Notes under the pieces: generated by a model
What the model was told of the DNA's origin: nothing
Seen by the model: only the letters and a program-made list of their open reading frames with translations
Database searches by the model: none
Made by a program: the position numbers and the translations under genes
Source: an uncultured Faecalibacterium sp.
Lineage (GTDB): Bacteria; Bacillota; Clostridia; Oscillospirales; Ruminococcaceae
NCBI GenBank assembly: GCA_934561555.1
Contig: CAKTGQ010000005.1
Coordinates: 62,001 to 126,000, forward strand
Length of the DNA: 64,000 nucleotides
Reading direction: 5' to 3'
Shown: positions 53,824-63,911 of the stretch, one piece after another
Layout of the letters: the number at the start of each line of letters is the position of its first letter
How positions within the stretch are numbered: position 1 is the stretch's first letter

Positions 53824-54266
53824 TGTTCAGCCGACTCCGCGACGGCTTCATCACTCAGGCCGTGGTCGCGTGCCACAGCACCCAGCAGACCATTCACGAA
53901 CTGGTAGTCCTCGCCCGCGCCGTACTTCTTGGTCAGCTCCACAGCCTCATTGATGGCAACGCCGGGCTTGTTCTCGCCGCCGAACAGCATCTCGGCCACA
54001 GCCAGACGCAGCACGGTCAGGCTGACGCGGGGCAGACGCTCCATGGTCCAGTTGCGCAGATGGGCACGAATCTCGTCATCCACCTCTGCAGAATGATCGT
54101 AGTAGGCGTTCAGCAACAGACGGCTGAACGCGTCCACGGGATGCTCCTCGTCGTTCTCGGCGTGATTGGACAGTGCCTCGGCCAGAGGAATGTCACCAAA
54201 GGTCTGCGAAAATGCCAGCAAAAAGGCGTTTTCACGGGCTTCTCTACGGGGCAGAATATTTTCCAT
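53820..54266 (-). CDS. nusB: Transcription antitermination factor NusB
   Basis: A 148-residue helical protein that binds boxA RNA with NusE to prevent early termination in rRNA operons. It has RREARENAFLLAFSQ at the start and the conserved ERLPRVSLTVLRLAVAEMLF and VAINEAVELTKKYGAGEDYQFVNGLLG. I chose the ATG at 54266 over an upstream one at 54287 by family alignment. Follows the Asp23-like gene, as in Bacillus (yqhY-nusB). Confidence 0.94.
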   Translation of the reverse strand: MENILPRREARENAFLLAFSQTFGDIPLAEALSNHAENDEEHPVDAFSRLLLNAYYDHSAEVDDEIRAHLRNWTMERLPRVSLTVLRLAVAEMLFGGENKPGVAINEAVELTKKYGAGEDYQFVNGLLGAVARDHGLSDEAVAESAEQ

Positions 54267-54349
54267 AATGTTCCTTTCGCAATACAAACCCTCCCCGCCG
54301 GGCGTGCCGGGAGGAGGATCGTTTCTGATATGATTTTTTGCCGAATTTG

Positions 54350-54709
54350 TTACTGCGCCTCGGCAAGGCCTGCAATGACCAGATTCACGCGGCTGACCGT
54401 CACATTGGTCATGTTCTGTACGGCGGACTTGACGTTCTCCTGTACCTTTTCAGCCACAGAGGGGATCCGTGCGCCGAACTGCATCATCAGGTGCAGAGTG
54501 ATGTTGGCTGTGCCGTCCCGCATCTCCACCACCACAGGCGGCTGGATGCTGGCAGATTCCAGCAGGCTTTTCAGCTTTTTGTTCTGCACGCCGCAGGATA
54601 CCTCGGCAACGCCGTCCACTTCCAGTGCGGCGCAGCGGGCGATCTTGCCCACGACCTCGGTCGAAATCTGAAGGCTGCCGCCCTGAAGATCCATGTTCTG
54701 TAAATCCAT
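54350..54709 (-). CDS. Asp23/Gls24 family protein (YqhY-like)
   Basis: A 119-residue Asp23/Gls24 protein with GSLQISTEVVGKIARCAALEVDGVAEV and a C-terminal VQENVKSAVQNMTNVTVSRVNLVIAGL. YqhY, its Bacillus counterpart, lies in the same place before nusB and affects fatty acid/envelope control. I chose the ATG at 54709, since GGAGG lies 8 bases upstream; an in-frame ATG at 54724 overlaps that site. First gene of the long operon to recN. Confidence 0.9.
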   Translation of the reverse strand: MDLQNMDLQGGSLQISTEVVGKIARCAALEVDGVAEVSCGVQNKKLKSLLESASIQPPVVVEMRDGTANITLHLMMQFGARIPSVAEKVQENVKSAVQNMTNVTVSRVNLVIAGLAEAQ

Positions 54710-54846
54710 TGTGCTGTCCTCCATCCAAAGGCTGTTCCGGCGGCGGTCTCAAAGCCTTGAAACCGGTCTGCCGTACCTGCCTTTTGTGTTCAAACGCGCC
54801 CTTGTGCGGTGCATAAAGGCGCGCAGCATTCATTTTTGATAAAGTT

Positions 54847-54876
54847 ATTATACCATCAATGCGGGGGCAATTTCAA
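54847..54876 (-). promoter_or_regulatory. Promoter of the asp23-nusB-recN operon
   Basis: On the minus strand TTGAAA (54871-54876) and a perfect TATAAT (54847-54852) with an 18-base spacer. The leader of about 130 bases contains a small CGCGCC/GGCGCG hairpin. The remaining bases up to the spoIIIAH stop hold no gene that I can support. Confidence 0.72.
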
Positions 54877-54999
54877 TACTTGTTTGGAAAAGAAAGATGG
54901 AAATCAGCACGGAATGGCATCCCGGCAGCGCATACAGCTTTCTGCCTGCAAGAAAAGCTGCGCCTGCGCCGCCGGGGTGTCAGCATAAATAAAGAGTGC

Positions 55000-55623
55000 T
55001 TACTTCACCTCCACCACCGTGATATTCTGGGCGTTCACACTGCTTTTGTTCATCACCACATCCCGAATCTGCGCCACCTGCGCCGCCGTGAGCGGCTCGC
55101 CTGCCGTCATCACGGTCAGGTCTGCCCGCCCTGCCTGCAAAAAGCACAGGCAGTCCGCAAAGCCCTTGGCGCGCACCAGCGTCTCGATCTCGTTTTCCGC
55201 GTTCAGATCTTCCAGCCCTGCCGCCATTTGTGCGGTGTACTCCTTTTTCTCCTCGGCTGTCAGGGAGGAGGATTTCAGGCTTTTTTGCAGGGTATCCATG
55301 GCTTCGTCATGTGCCTTTTCCCGCTTGAGACGGGCTTGTTCAAAAAAGCGGGTGCCACTGTCATTTGCTACGCTGACAAGCTGTGCTTCGCCATAGTTTT
55401 TGCTAGCACCGGAGGCGGCTTCCGCTTCTGTGGGCAGTGCATCCGTGATGGTGATCTCCGCTTCTGCTTCCACCGGCTCTGCCGAGACCATGAGGGTGTC
55501 GTCCTCTGTCTGCGGGGTGATGTCCGCCCGGGCATACTGCCAGTTTAAGTAGACGGCAATGACCAGTGCCGCCGCCAGTGTCAGAGCGGTGACCCTGCGG
55601 GTGTTTCTGGAAAGTGCTCTCAT
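55000..55623 (-). CDS. spoIIIAH: Stage III sporulation protein AH
   Basis: A 207-residue membrane protein of the mother-cell/forespore channel. One helix (about residues 10-28) precedes an acidic linker and the SpoIIIJ-type ring-building domain (about 100-207), ending in LTAAQVAQIRDVVMNKSSVNAQNITVVEVK. In Bacillus it binds SpoIIQ across the intermembrane space. Last gene of the spoIIIA operon, 60 bases after spoIIIAG. Confidence 0.93.
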   Translation of the reverse strand: MRALSRNTRRVTALTLAAALVIAVYLNWQYARADITPQTEDDTLMVSAEPVEAEAEITITDALPTEAEAASGASKNYGEAQLVSVANDSGTRFFEQARLKREKAHDEAMDTLQKSLKSSSLTAEEKKEYTAQMAAGLEDLNAENEIETLVRAKGFADCLCFLQAGRADLTVMTAGEPLTAAQVAQIRDVVMNKSSVNAQNITVVEVK

Positions 55624-55683
55624 AAAACGGTTCCTCCTTTGGTATTTCGGTAAGCGATTGCGGTACTTGACAAAAGCAGCAGC

Positions 55684-56196
55684 TCAGCGCTTACGCTGCT
55701 CCACACAGATGCGGTTCGTGGGCAGATCCAGCAGCGAATGAAGCAGCTCGGTGATGCGGGCTGCAACCCGGACATCTCCCCCACCCTCACACAGCACGGC
55801 AACCCCGCATACCTGTGGCAGATAGGTTGTCTCGGCCAGCGCAGAGCCATCCTGTAAAAGAACATGGGTCTCCTGCTGCTGCAGATCCCCGGTCTGGGTG
55901 TCCAGTGCATAGACGGTCTCTTCCCCGGTGGTCAGGGTGACCATAACTGTGGTGCGTCCCGCCCCTTGCAGCTGGCTGATAAGTCCTTCCAACTGCTGCT
56001 CCAATTGGGTTTGGTACTGGCTGACAGCAACTGTTTGGGCGGTGGATGCCGCCGCTTTCTGTGTACCGCCCTCGGGTAAAAGCTCCGACAGTAAAAGCAG
56101 CAGCATTGCCAGCACACCGACCGCCACCGCCAGCGAGGTGCGGTTTTTGTTGCTTTGCAGAGAGCGAAAAACGGAAAGCAATTCATTCTTTTTCAT
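55684..56196 (-). CDS. spoIIIAG: Stage III sporulation protein AG
   Basis: A 170-residue ring-forming component of the feeding-tube channel: one membrane helix (about 22-42), then the domain with LEGLISQLQGAGRTTVMVTL and the C-terminal ICVEQRK. The ATG at 56196 follows GGAGGAGAG and overlaps the spoIIIAF stop by 4 bases. Confidence 0.92.
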   Translation of the reverse strand: MKKNELLSVFRSLQSNKNRTSLAVAVGVLAMLLLLLSELLPEGGTQKAAASTAQTVAVSQYQTQLEQQLEGLISQLQGAGRTTVMVTLTTGEETVYALDTQTGDLQQQETHVLLQDGSALAETTYLPQVCGVAVLCEGGGDVRVAARITELLHSLLDLPTNRICVEQRKR

Positions 56197-56672
56197 GGTG
56201 TGCTCTCCTCCGCTGCCGCGGGAGCATCCAGCGTCTGCTGCAAAAAGCTGAGCACTGCCTGCTTTTGGGCGGCGGTACAGCCCGCCGGGAAGGCAGCAAC
56301 AGCCTTTTTTACCACGACCTGCTGTCCGGCTTTTTCCAGTGTAACCGACACGCGGACGTCCAGCCCGAACTGTTGACGGCACTGTACGGTGCAATATTCT
56401 TCCAGCCGGGCTTTGGTCTGGGTCAAGATCTCCGTTTCCAGTGCATCCGACTGTATAGCAGACAGAGCCGCCGGGGCTGTATTGCCCGAAAAAGCGGCCG
56501 CGACCCTGCCCGGCAGGTACGGCAGCTGCGCAAGAAGGACTGCTAAAATATATAGCCCGGCTACGGCTTTTATGCACCGGCCAGCCCAGCCTTGTCCTCC
56601 AAAAAGGCCGACCAGCTCCGCCCCAATGCACGCCATGCAGAACACTGCCGCAGCCCGCTGAAATGCCTGCAT
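56193..56672 (-). CDS. spoIIIAF: Stage III sporulation protein AF
   Basis: A 159-residue protein with two N-terminal membrane helices (about 5-25 and 33-52) and a soluble C-terminal ring-building-like domain. Identification rests on the helix pattern, length and position between AE and AG; the sequence itself diverges. Abuts spoIIIAE. Confidence 0.85.
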   Translation of the reverse strand: MQAFQRAAAVFCMACIGAELVGLFGGQGWAGRCIKAVAGLYILAVLLAQLPYLPGRVAAAFSGNTAPAALSAIQSDALETEILTQTKARLEEYCTVQCRQQFGLDVRVSVTLEKAGQQVVVKKAVAAFPAGCTAAQKQAVLSFLQQTLDAPAAAEESTP

Positions 56673-57731
56673 CTAACCACCCCCTGTCAGCATCAGCAGC
56701 GCGATACCCACCACAAACAACATGAAAAACAAGGCCGTGACTGCCGCCATGCAGCGCACGGCTTCGGCAAAGCATTGCAGCAGCTTATGGCAATGCTCCA
56801 GCCCGCCGATTCCGGCAAGCCAGCCACAGCAGGACAGAAAAAACAGATGTACCAGCAGCTCGAGATACAAGGGCACAAATTCTGCCCCGATGCTGAGCAA
56901 TGCGGCAATACCAAGGGTGCTTTTGAGCAGCTGCATCCCGGCCAGCACTGCGTCTGCCGCGCTGCTCAATGCCTGCCCCACAATGGGCACGCTACCGGTC
57001 AGCAGCTGCCCCAGACGAGAGGCAGAACGATCCAGCTGCACCGTGACTACGCGCTGAAAGCTCATCAGAGCGGCGAACGCTTTGCCCGCCCAGCCGATAG
57101 CCTGCCGCAGCAACCGCCCGGTCAGGGTGCAGCCCTCGGACAGGCTTTTGCGGGAGCTGATGCCGCAGGCCATACTGATGGCAAGATAGCTGCGCAGCAG
57201 CGGCTGCAGCCAGAGCGTGACCGCCTGTGCGATAAAACACAGCACCGTGAGCAGAAAGCCGTTTGCAGCCACTCCGGCGTTCCATTCGCCGCCAGCAGCC
57301 AGTACGCCGCTGTATACCGGCAAAAAGCCCAGCAGATAGCTTTTCCACCCAGTCATCCGGGTGCACAGCGCTGCGGCAAGCTTGTCCAGTTCCTGCCACA
57401 ACAAAACGCCACAGCCACCGGCAGCAGCCAGTTCCAGCAGTGCTCTGTCGGCAGTGTCCTGCAAGAGAAATGCAAGCCCTGCCGCCAAAGATAAAAACAG
57501 CAGAACAGCGGCATATTGATGCAGTACTTCCCGCAGCAATTGCACCGGCTCGGCGGCAAACAAACGCAGCAAGGTGCCCAGCGGGTCTGCCGCAAATTGC
57601 TCGGCCTGTACAGGTGCTTTGTCAAGATAGGTCTGCCATGGTGCAGCTTCCGCAGCCGCAGCTTTTAGGACGGTTTCACCGCATAGAAAGCCCAGCGCTG
57701 CCACGCAAATGATGAGGCCGCGTTTTTTCAT
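56673..57731 (-). CDS. spoIIIAE: Stage III sporulation protein AE
   Basis: A 352-residue membrane protein with a signal-like N-terminus (residues 5-22) and about seven hydrophobic segments. The family's LLTGSVPIVGQALSSAADAVLAG stretch is present (about residue 245). It forms the membrane platform of the channel. The ATG at 57731 overlaps the spoIIIAD stop by 4 bases. Confidence 0.93.
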   Translation of the reverse strand: MKKRGLIICVAALGFLCGETVLKAAAAEAAPWQTYLDKAPVQAEQFAADPLGTLLRLFAAEPVQLLREVLHQYAAVLLFLSLAAGLAFLLQDTADRALLELAAAGGCGVLLWQELDKLAAALCTRMTGWKSYLLGFLPVYSGVLAAGGEWNAGVAANGFLLTVLCFIAQAVTLWLQPLLRSYLAISMACGISSRKSLSEGCTLTGRLLRQAIGWAGKAFAALMSFQRVVTVQLDRSASRLGQLLTGSVPIVGQALSSAADAVLAGMQLLKSTLGIAALLSIGAEFVPLYLELLVHLFFLSCCGWLAGIGGLEHCHKLLQCFAEAVRCMAAVTALFFMLFVVGIALLMLTGGG

Positions 57732-58111
57732 CCTGCCAACCCCCAGATCGTCTGGAATATCTGTTCCAGCAGCGGCCATACTGCCGCCAGTACGAGACAC
57801 CGCCCCGCCAGCCCGGCGCACCATGCAAGGGTATCCGCTCCGGCTTCCTCACAGAGGGTACGGACATAATCCGCCAGCAACAGGATCCCTGCGCTGCGCA
57901 AAAGGCAGGAAAAGGCCTGTGCATTAGTACGCTGCCCCAGCTGTACCAATGCTTGCAGTACCCCGCGCAGCGGCTGCACCAGACGGAGCAGCAGCCACAC
58001 CGCAGCACCCAGCGAAAGCAGCAACGCAAATGCCGGGGAGTACCGTTGCAGCAGAATACCGGCAAAGGCTGCCAGCAGCAGCGCCGCCAGCACCGGAACC
58101 GCCGCGCTCAT
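57728..58111 (-). CDS. spoIIIAD: Stage III sporulation protein AD
   Basis: A 127-residue, strongly hydrophobic protein with about four helices and LLRSAGILLLADYVRTLCEEAGADTLAWCAGLAGRCLVLAAVWPLLEQI, typical of SpoIIIAD. The frame stays open far upstream, but the ATG at 58111 overlaps the spoIIIAC stop by 4 bases and gives the family's length. Confidence 0.92.
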   Translation of the reverse strand: MSAAVPVLAALLLAAFAGILLQRYSPAFALLLSLGAAVWLLLRLVQPLRGVLQALVQLGQRTNAQAFSCLLRSAGILLLADYVRTLCEEAGADTLAWCAGLAGRCLVLAAVWPLLEQIFQTIWGLAG

Positions 58112-58302
58112 AGCGCAAACAGAGAGCGGATAGTGGCAAATAGGGCGCTGATCTGCTTGACGAGAATGGAGAGCACCACTACAAGCCCCGCCAGCGTGGT
58201 CATCATAGCCTGATCTTCCCGCCCGGAGCGGATGAGCAGCTGATTGAGCACCGCGACTATGATGCCGATGGCCGCAATTTTGAACACAAGCTCGATATCC
58301 AT
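58108..58302 (-). CDS. spoIIIAC: Stage III sporulation protein AC
   Basis: A 64-residue protein of two membrane helices with the conserved LVFKIAAIGIIVAVLNQLLIRSGREDQA. GGAGAAACGG precedes the ATG. Overlaps spoIIIAD by 4 bases. Confidence 0.94.
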   Translation of the reverse strand: MDIELVFKIAAIGIIVAVLNQLLIRSGREDQAMMTTLAGLVVVLSILVKQISALFATIRSLFAL

Positions 58303-58329
58303 CCGTTTCTCCTTTGTCCCATACAGCCT

Positions 58330-58794
58330 TTACCAAAAGAGCAGCGCCAGCATCATGCCGCCTGCCAGCCCTAGACGGTGCGGCAGACCGGCCTGCCGCT
58401 GTGCTGCGCGGCGTGCCTGCTGCAAATAGTCCTCGAACCGCGCCGTATAGTAATCCAACCGTTCGCATTCCTGTGCGGCCTCTGCACGACCAAGACCGCC
58501 GAAACATTCTGTGAAGCAGGCGCGTTCTGTCGCCGAAAGCTGCCCCGGTGCAGGCAGCTGCTGCAATGTACCGCCGGAAGTTCGTGCTAACAGGCCCTCA
58601 CGACAAAGCTGCCGGTAAAGGCTTTGCAGATCTGCCCGGCGGTACTGGATCTCCTGCCGGATGCGCTGTAATAGTTCGATGGTGCGCTGCAAAGCAGCAA
58701 GATGCAGGGCAGTTTTGGCTTGTACTGCATCCCCCACCAGCCAGCCGCACAGCGGAAGCAAAAACAGGCCGAACCCGCGCAGAAGGATGCTCAT
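58330..58794 (-). CDS. spoIIIAB: Stage III sporulation protein AB
   Basis: A 154-residue protein with an N-terminal and a C-terminal membrane helix and a helical middle, including LQRTIELLQRIRQEIQYRRADL (about residues 35-56); GspF-like in family terms. The ATG at 58794 overlaps the spoIIIAA stop by 4 bases; a gap of 27 bases separates it from spoIIIAC. Confidence 0.88.
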   Translation of the reverse strand: MSILLRGFGLFLLPLCGWLVGDAVQAKTALHLAALQRTIELLQRIRQEIQYRRADLQSLYRQLCREGLLARTSGGTLQQLPAPGQLSATERACFTECFGGLGRAEAAQECERLDYYTARFEDYLQQARRAAQRQAGLPHRLGLAGGMMLALLFW

Positions 58795-59681
58795 ACGGCG
58801 CGCACTTCCCGGATGTAGCCCGGCATCTCCCGCCCGGCAAGGACGACCAGCTGCTGCAGCATCCCGCGTTGCAGCAAAGCCTGTACCTGCGGGCGGCACC
58901 GTGCCTGTGCGGCATCCGGCGCGTGGATGCTGGCAATAAAGTCCACCCCGCTGAAAAAGCCCTGTTCCAGTGCTCTGGTCTCTTCCAAGCAGCCCAGCTC
59001 GTCCAGCAAGATCACCTGCGGTGCCAGCGTGCGTAGCGCCATCTGGACGGCGCGAGCTTTATCCACCCCACCGATGCGCTCCAGCGGCGGCAGGGGCTGC
59101 TCCGGCGGGAAAAGCTCGTTCCGCTCGTCCACCACCGCCACCAGACGCTGCCGTTCGGCCAGCGTCTGGGCAATGGTGCGCAGCAGGGTGGTCTTGCCGC
59201 TGCCGGGTTCTCCCACTATCAGCAGCCCGGCAAAGTGCTGCTCCAGCAGCTTGTCCAGCTCGGGCGGCAGGCAGATGGTACAGTTGCGTGCGATACGCAG
59301 GTTGAGCGAGGTGACCTTTTGCAGCGCAATGCTCTGCCCTTCCCGCTGCACGAACTGCCCCGCTACGCCCACACGGTTTCCGGCGGCAGTGGTCAGGTAG
59401 CCCTCGGCAAGCTCCATTTCGTGGGTGTGCACTGAGCCGTTGCAAAGGGTGTGAAAAATCTCCTCAATTTGCAGCGTATCCAGCCGCATTGCAGCCAATG
59501 CCGGTGGACAACCCGGCAAAGCTGAAGCAGCGCATTGCCGTCCCTGTACGGTAAATGTGACCGCACAGCCTGTGCGCAGCCGCAGCTCCTGTACGCGCGC
59601 CGCCGTTTGTGCAGGAAGCTGTGCCAGCGGCGCTGCAAGCCAAGCAGGAAGGGTCTTAACGGCCCGGTAATACTCGTCCAC
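58791..59681 (-). CDS. spoIIIAA: Stage III sporulation protein AA (ATPase)
   Basis: A 296-residue secretion-type ATPase thought to power the spoIIIA channel. Walker A is GEPGSGKTTLLRTIA (about residue 159), Walker B VILLDELG (about residue 223), with GNRVGVAGQF before them. The start is GTG at 59681 with AAGGAG 6 bases upstream. First gene of the complete spoIIIAA-AH operon, all in the standard order. Confidence 0.95.
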   Translation of the reverse strand: MDEYYRAVKTLPAWLAAPLAQLPAQTAARVQELRLRTGCAVTFTVQGRQCAASALPGCPPALAAMRLDTLQIEEIFHTLCNGSVHTHEMELAEGYLTTAAGNRVGVAGQFVQREGQSIALQKVTSLNLRIARNCTICLPPELDKLLEQHFAGLLIVGEPGSGKTTLLRTIAQTLAERQRLVAVVDERNELFPPEQPLPPLERIGGVDKARAVQMALRTLAPQVILLDELGCLEETRALEQGFFSGVDFIASIHAPDAAQARCRPQVQALLQRGMLQQLVVLAGREMPGYIREVRAV

Positions 59682-59716
59682 TTTGGTTTCTCCTTTTACG
59701 AAAGCTTTGTGCTAGC

Positions 59717-59724
59717 ATTGTATG
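59717..59724 (-). promoter_or_regulatory. Sigma-E-like -10 box before spoIIIAA
   Basis: CATACAAT on the minus strand matches the sigma-E -10 consensus CATACAMT, 35 bases before the spoIIIAA start. The region about 14 bases further upstream (GTTCTAA) is a poor -35. Confidence 0.55.
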
Positions 59725-59766
59725 CGCTTTGTGCGTCATTAGAACCGGGAACCGGCAAACAAAAAA

Positions 59767-59793
59767 AGCCCCTGCAACAGCGTTGCAGAAGCT
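59767..59793 (-). terminator. Intrinsic terminator of ligA
   Basis: A 12-base-pair stem (two G-U pairs) with a 3-base loop is followed on the minus strand by seven T, 38 bases after the ligA stop. Confidence 0.87.
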
Positions 59794-59831
59794 TTTGAAA
59801 TCATTTATATTTCGGCATTTAAGAGGGCGTT

Positions 59832-61859
<2,028 letters not shown>

Positions 61860-61956
61860 TCATTTTGCCGCCCGCCGCGCTGCTTGCCCGACAGAAACCG
61901 TGCTGTACACCGGACATAGCAGACGAGCGGTAGTCGTTTGCATTTGCATCTTCCTT

Positions 61957-61985
61957 AGTATACCACATCCATGGATGGTCTGCAA
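61957..61985 (-). promoter_or_regulatory. Promoter of ligA
   Basis: TTGCAG (61980-61985) and TATACT (61957-61962) with a 17-base spacer on the minus strand, about 100 bases before the ligA start. Confidence 0.68.
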
Positions 61986-62192
61986 AGCGTTAAATACAAA
62001 TCGTATTTTTGAAGTGCTCTCATGTGCTGAAATCGATATCAATACTGTCTGTATGTTGACTTAGAATCACGCATAAAAGATACTAAACGTATATCCGTTG
62101 CATTTTGCATCGATAATGCGCTTTATTTTGAGTATCCTTTTGTGGTGACTTTTAGTAATTCTTTGTACTATTTTTTCTGCGCAGGCACAGGC
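61986..62192. other. A+T-rich intergenic stretch between ligA and the DUF3794 gene
   Basis: About 200 bases of low G+C DNA. I see short imperfect repeats (for example AATAC/GTATT) but no gene, known RNA or mobile-element end. Confidence 0.5.
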
Positions 62193-62243
62193 AAAAAGAA
62201 TCCCCCTCCCCGGCGCGGCAGCTTGTGCCGTCCGGGAAAGGGG
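62193..62243 (-). terminator. Intrinsic terminator of the DUF3794 gene
   Basis: A 12-base-pair G+C-rich stem with two G-U pairs (62202-62213 with 62232-62243) is followed on the minus strand by ATTCTTTTTG, 33 bases after the stop. Confidence 0.8.
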
Positions 62244-62275
62244 TACAGATTTTATTATGTTTACAGCCTTACGGC

Positions 62276-63793
62276 TCAGGTGACTGGGATCAGCAGCCGC
62301 TGTGCCTGCGGCAGACTGACAAGTTCCTCTTCCAGCTGGTTCGCTGCAAGGATCTGCGCCGGAGCCACATGGAACCGCCGTGCTACCGCAAACATTTCCT
62401 CCCCGGCCTGCGCGTAGTAGATCCGCAGTGCGATCTCGGGGTCGGTATCGGGCAGCGAGTCGCCAAGGGTGATGCTACCGATGACCGGACTGGTGGTACA
62501 GCCTAAGATCGTTCCCTCTGCCCGGACAGTAATCGTGGCTTCCAGCGTACCGCCCGCACAGGTGCACTGCACATTCTCGGTACTCAGCCAGCATTCCGGC
62601 ACAAGCACTGTTCCCTCCGGCGGCGTAATGGGCAGAGGGATATTGACTTCCAAGGTTTTCTCGTAGCTTTCCAGCTCGCCGAGGGTATTCTCTGCAAGGG
62701 CTGTTACCACCGCTTTGGCGGCAAGTGCCCAGCCCTCCCCTTTTGGGACGGTCTGCTGGGGACCGTAGTGCACAAAACAGGCCCGCAGCTGCGCCCCTGC
62801 ATCCGGCAGAGGACCGGAGCCTGTGGCGGTGGCGGTATCGTTCAGGGTGCAGAGCAGCTGCTCTGTGACGAGCGGCTGCGGCGTAAGTTCCGTTTCAAAC
62901 CGGGTGGAAAAGGCATCCACCGCCACTTGCAGCTGGTAACTGCGCCATGCCCGCAGGTGCAGCATAACGTTTGCCGTAAGTTGAGCAGCAGCGCTTTCTG
63001 CCTGCGACAAGGTAAAACCAACCGGCTCTGCTACGCACAGGCAGCGGCAGTCCTCCGTAATGCCCTCTAAATCTATCACCTGTTGGAAGGGCAGTGCCGC
63101 CGCCTGACTTTGCAGGGCGGTGTCCCCTTCTGCCCGCCACGCGCACTGCACCCGCAGCTCCCCCTTGACCACAGCCTTGCCGGCAAGCAACTTTACCTCC
63201 CCTACACAGGCGTTGCCGGTAATATCCAGTACAGCCGCCGGGGGCTTTGCAAAGACAAGCTCTCCCTCCAAGGTCACCAGCTTATCCAGCACAGCTACAC
63301 TGCGCACGCCTTGCAGTGTGCGCAGCTGCTGCTCAATGCCGCCATCTGCCAATGCAGTGATCACCTCGGTCTTGCATTGGGTGTACACCGTGACCACCAG
63401 TCCATAGGCACCCCGCACCTCAATACGGCGTGGGTCTGCCGCGCGGGTGTTAAGGTACTCTGTCTGCCCTTCCACCACGGCTGTCCATGCCGTAAAGGCA
63501 AGCTCCGGCAGTTCCAGCTGCCGGGTAAAGGGCAGCTTTTGCTCAGTCTGGCACAGGCCTTTTTCCGCTTCGCCCTGGTAAAACACAGTACAGCGCAGAT
63601 AGCCCTCTAAAGTAAGCCTGCCTGGCTGCAGCTGCCGCTGCAGCACCACCGGGCGTATAAAGCATTTGACCAGCTTGCCCACCGGCGGCAGATCATCCGA
63701 GATGCGGATCTCGGTTTCCAGAGGAAGTTCTGCTTTTACGGTACAGCCCGCCCCGCCCTGCGGCAGCGTGTCCCGGAATATCTTCAGTTCCAT
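62276..63793 (-). CDS. DUF3794 and LysM domain protein, probable spore coat/envelope protein
   Basis: A 505-residue protein with repeated beta-rich DUF3794 (SPOCS-type) units over residues 1-440 and a C-terminal LysM domain (about 455-505: YYAQAGEEMFAVARRFHVAPAQILAANQL ... LLIPV), which should bind peptidoglycan. Such proteins occur in clostridia and are linked with the spore coat or cortex surface. The ATG at 63793 follows AAGGAG. A near-perfect sigma-E promoter lies 37 bases upstream, so mother-cell expression during sporulation is likely. No signal peptide, as expected for a coat protein made in the mother cell. Confidence 0.86.
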   Translation of the reverse strand: MELKIFRDTLPQGGAGCTVKAELPLETEIRISDDLPPVGKLVKCFIRPVVLQRQLQPGRLTLEGYLRCTVFYQGEAEKGLCQTEQKLPFTRQLELPELAFTAWTAVVEGQTEYLNTRAADPRRIEVRGAYGLVVTVYTQCKTEVITALADGGIEQQLRTLQGVRSVAVLDKLVTLEGELVFAKPPAAVLDITGNACVGEVKLLAGKAVVKGELRVQCAWRAEGDTALQSQAAALPFQQVIDLEGITEDCRCLCVAEPVGFTLSQAESAAAQLTANVMLHLRAWRSYQLQVAVDAFSTRFETELTPQPLVTEQLLCTLNDTATATGSGPLPDAGAQLRACFVHYGPQQTVPKGEGWALAAKAVVTALAENTLGELESYEKTLEVNIPLPITPPEGTVLVPECWLSTENVQCTCAGGTLEATITVRAEGTILGCTTSPVIGSITLGDSLPDTDPEIALRIYYAQAGEEMFAVARRFHVAPAQILAANQLEEELVSLPQAQRLLIPVT

Positions 63794-63829
63794 GTGCAGT
63801 GCGCTCCTTTCCCTGTCCGTTTCCGTAAG

Positions 63830-63858
63830 AGTGTATGCGGCGGCAGGCGGCAGTATGC
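63830..63858 (-). promoter_or_regulatory. Sigma-E-type promoter of the DUF3794/LysM gene
   Basis: GCATACT (63852-63858) and CATACACT (63830-63837), 14 bases apart on the minus strand, fit the sigma-E consensus KMATATT-N14-CATACAMT well. The expected start lies near 63823, leaving a leader of about 30 bases. Confidence 0.75.
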
Positions 63859-63865
63859 CGACAGC

Positions 63866-63905
63866 AAAAGGCCGGTATGCAGCAGCTGCCACACACCGGC
63901 CTTTT
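63866..63905 (-). terminator. Intrinsic terminator of the right-edge gene
   Basis: AAAAGGCCGGT pairs with ACCGGCCTTTT over an 18-base loop; on the minus strand it starts 6 bases after the stop of the gene that enters from the right edge and ends in TTTTGC. Confidence 0.82.
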
Positions 63906-63911
63906 ATAGAT

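Noticed and set aside
55684..56775. Fusion of spoIIIAG with an N-terminal extension (363 codons)
   Set aside because: The extension is the spoIIIAF region read in another frame; a strong GGAGGAGAG site marks the real spoIIIAG start at 56196.
57728..58507. A 259-codon spoIIIAD with a long N-terminus
   Set aside because: The extra part overlaps spoIIIAC and spoIIIAB in another frame; the ATG at 58111 gives the usual length and a 4-base overlap with spoIIIAC.
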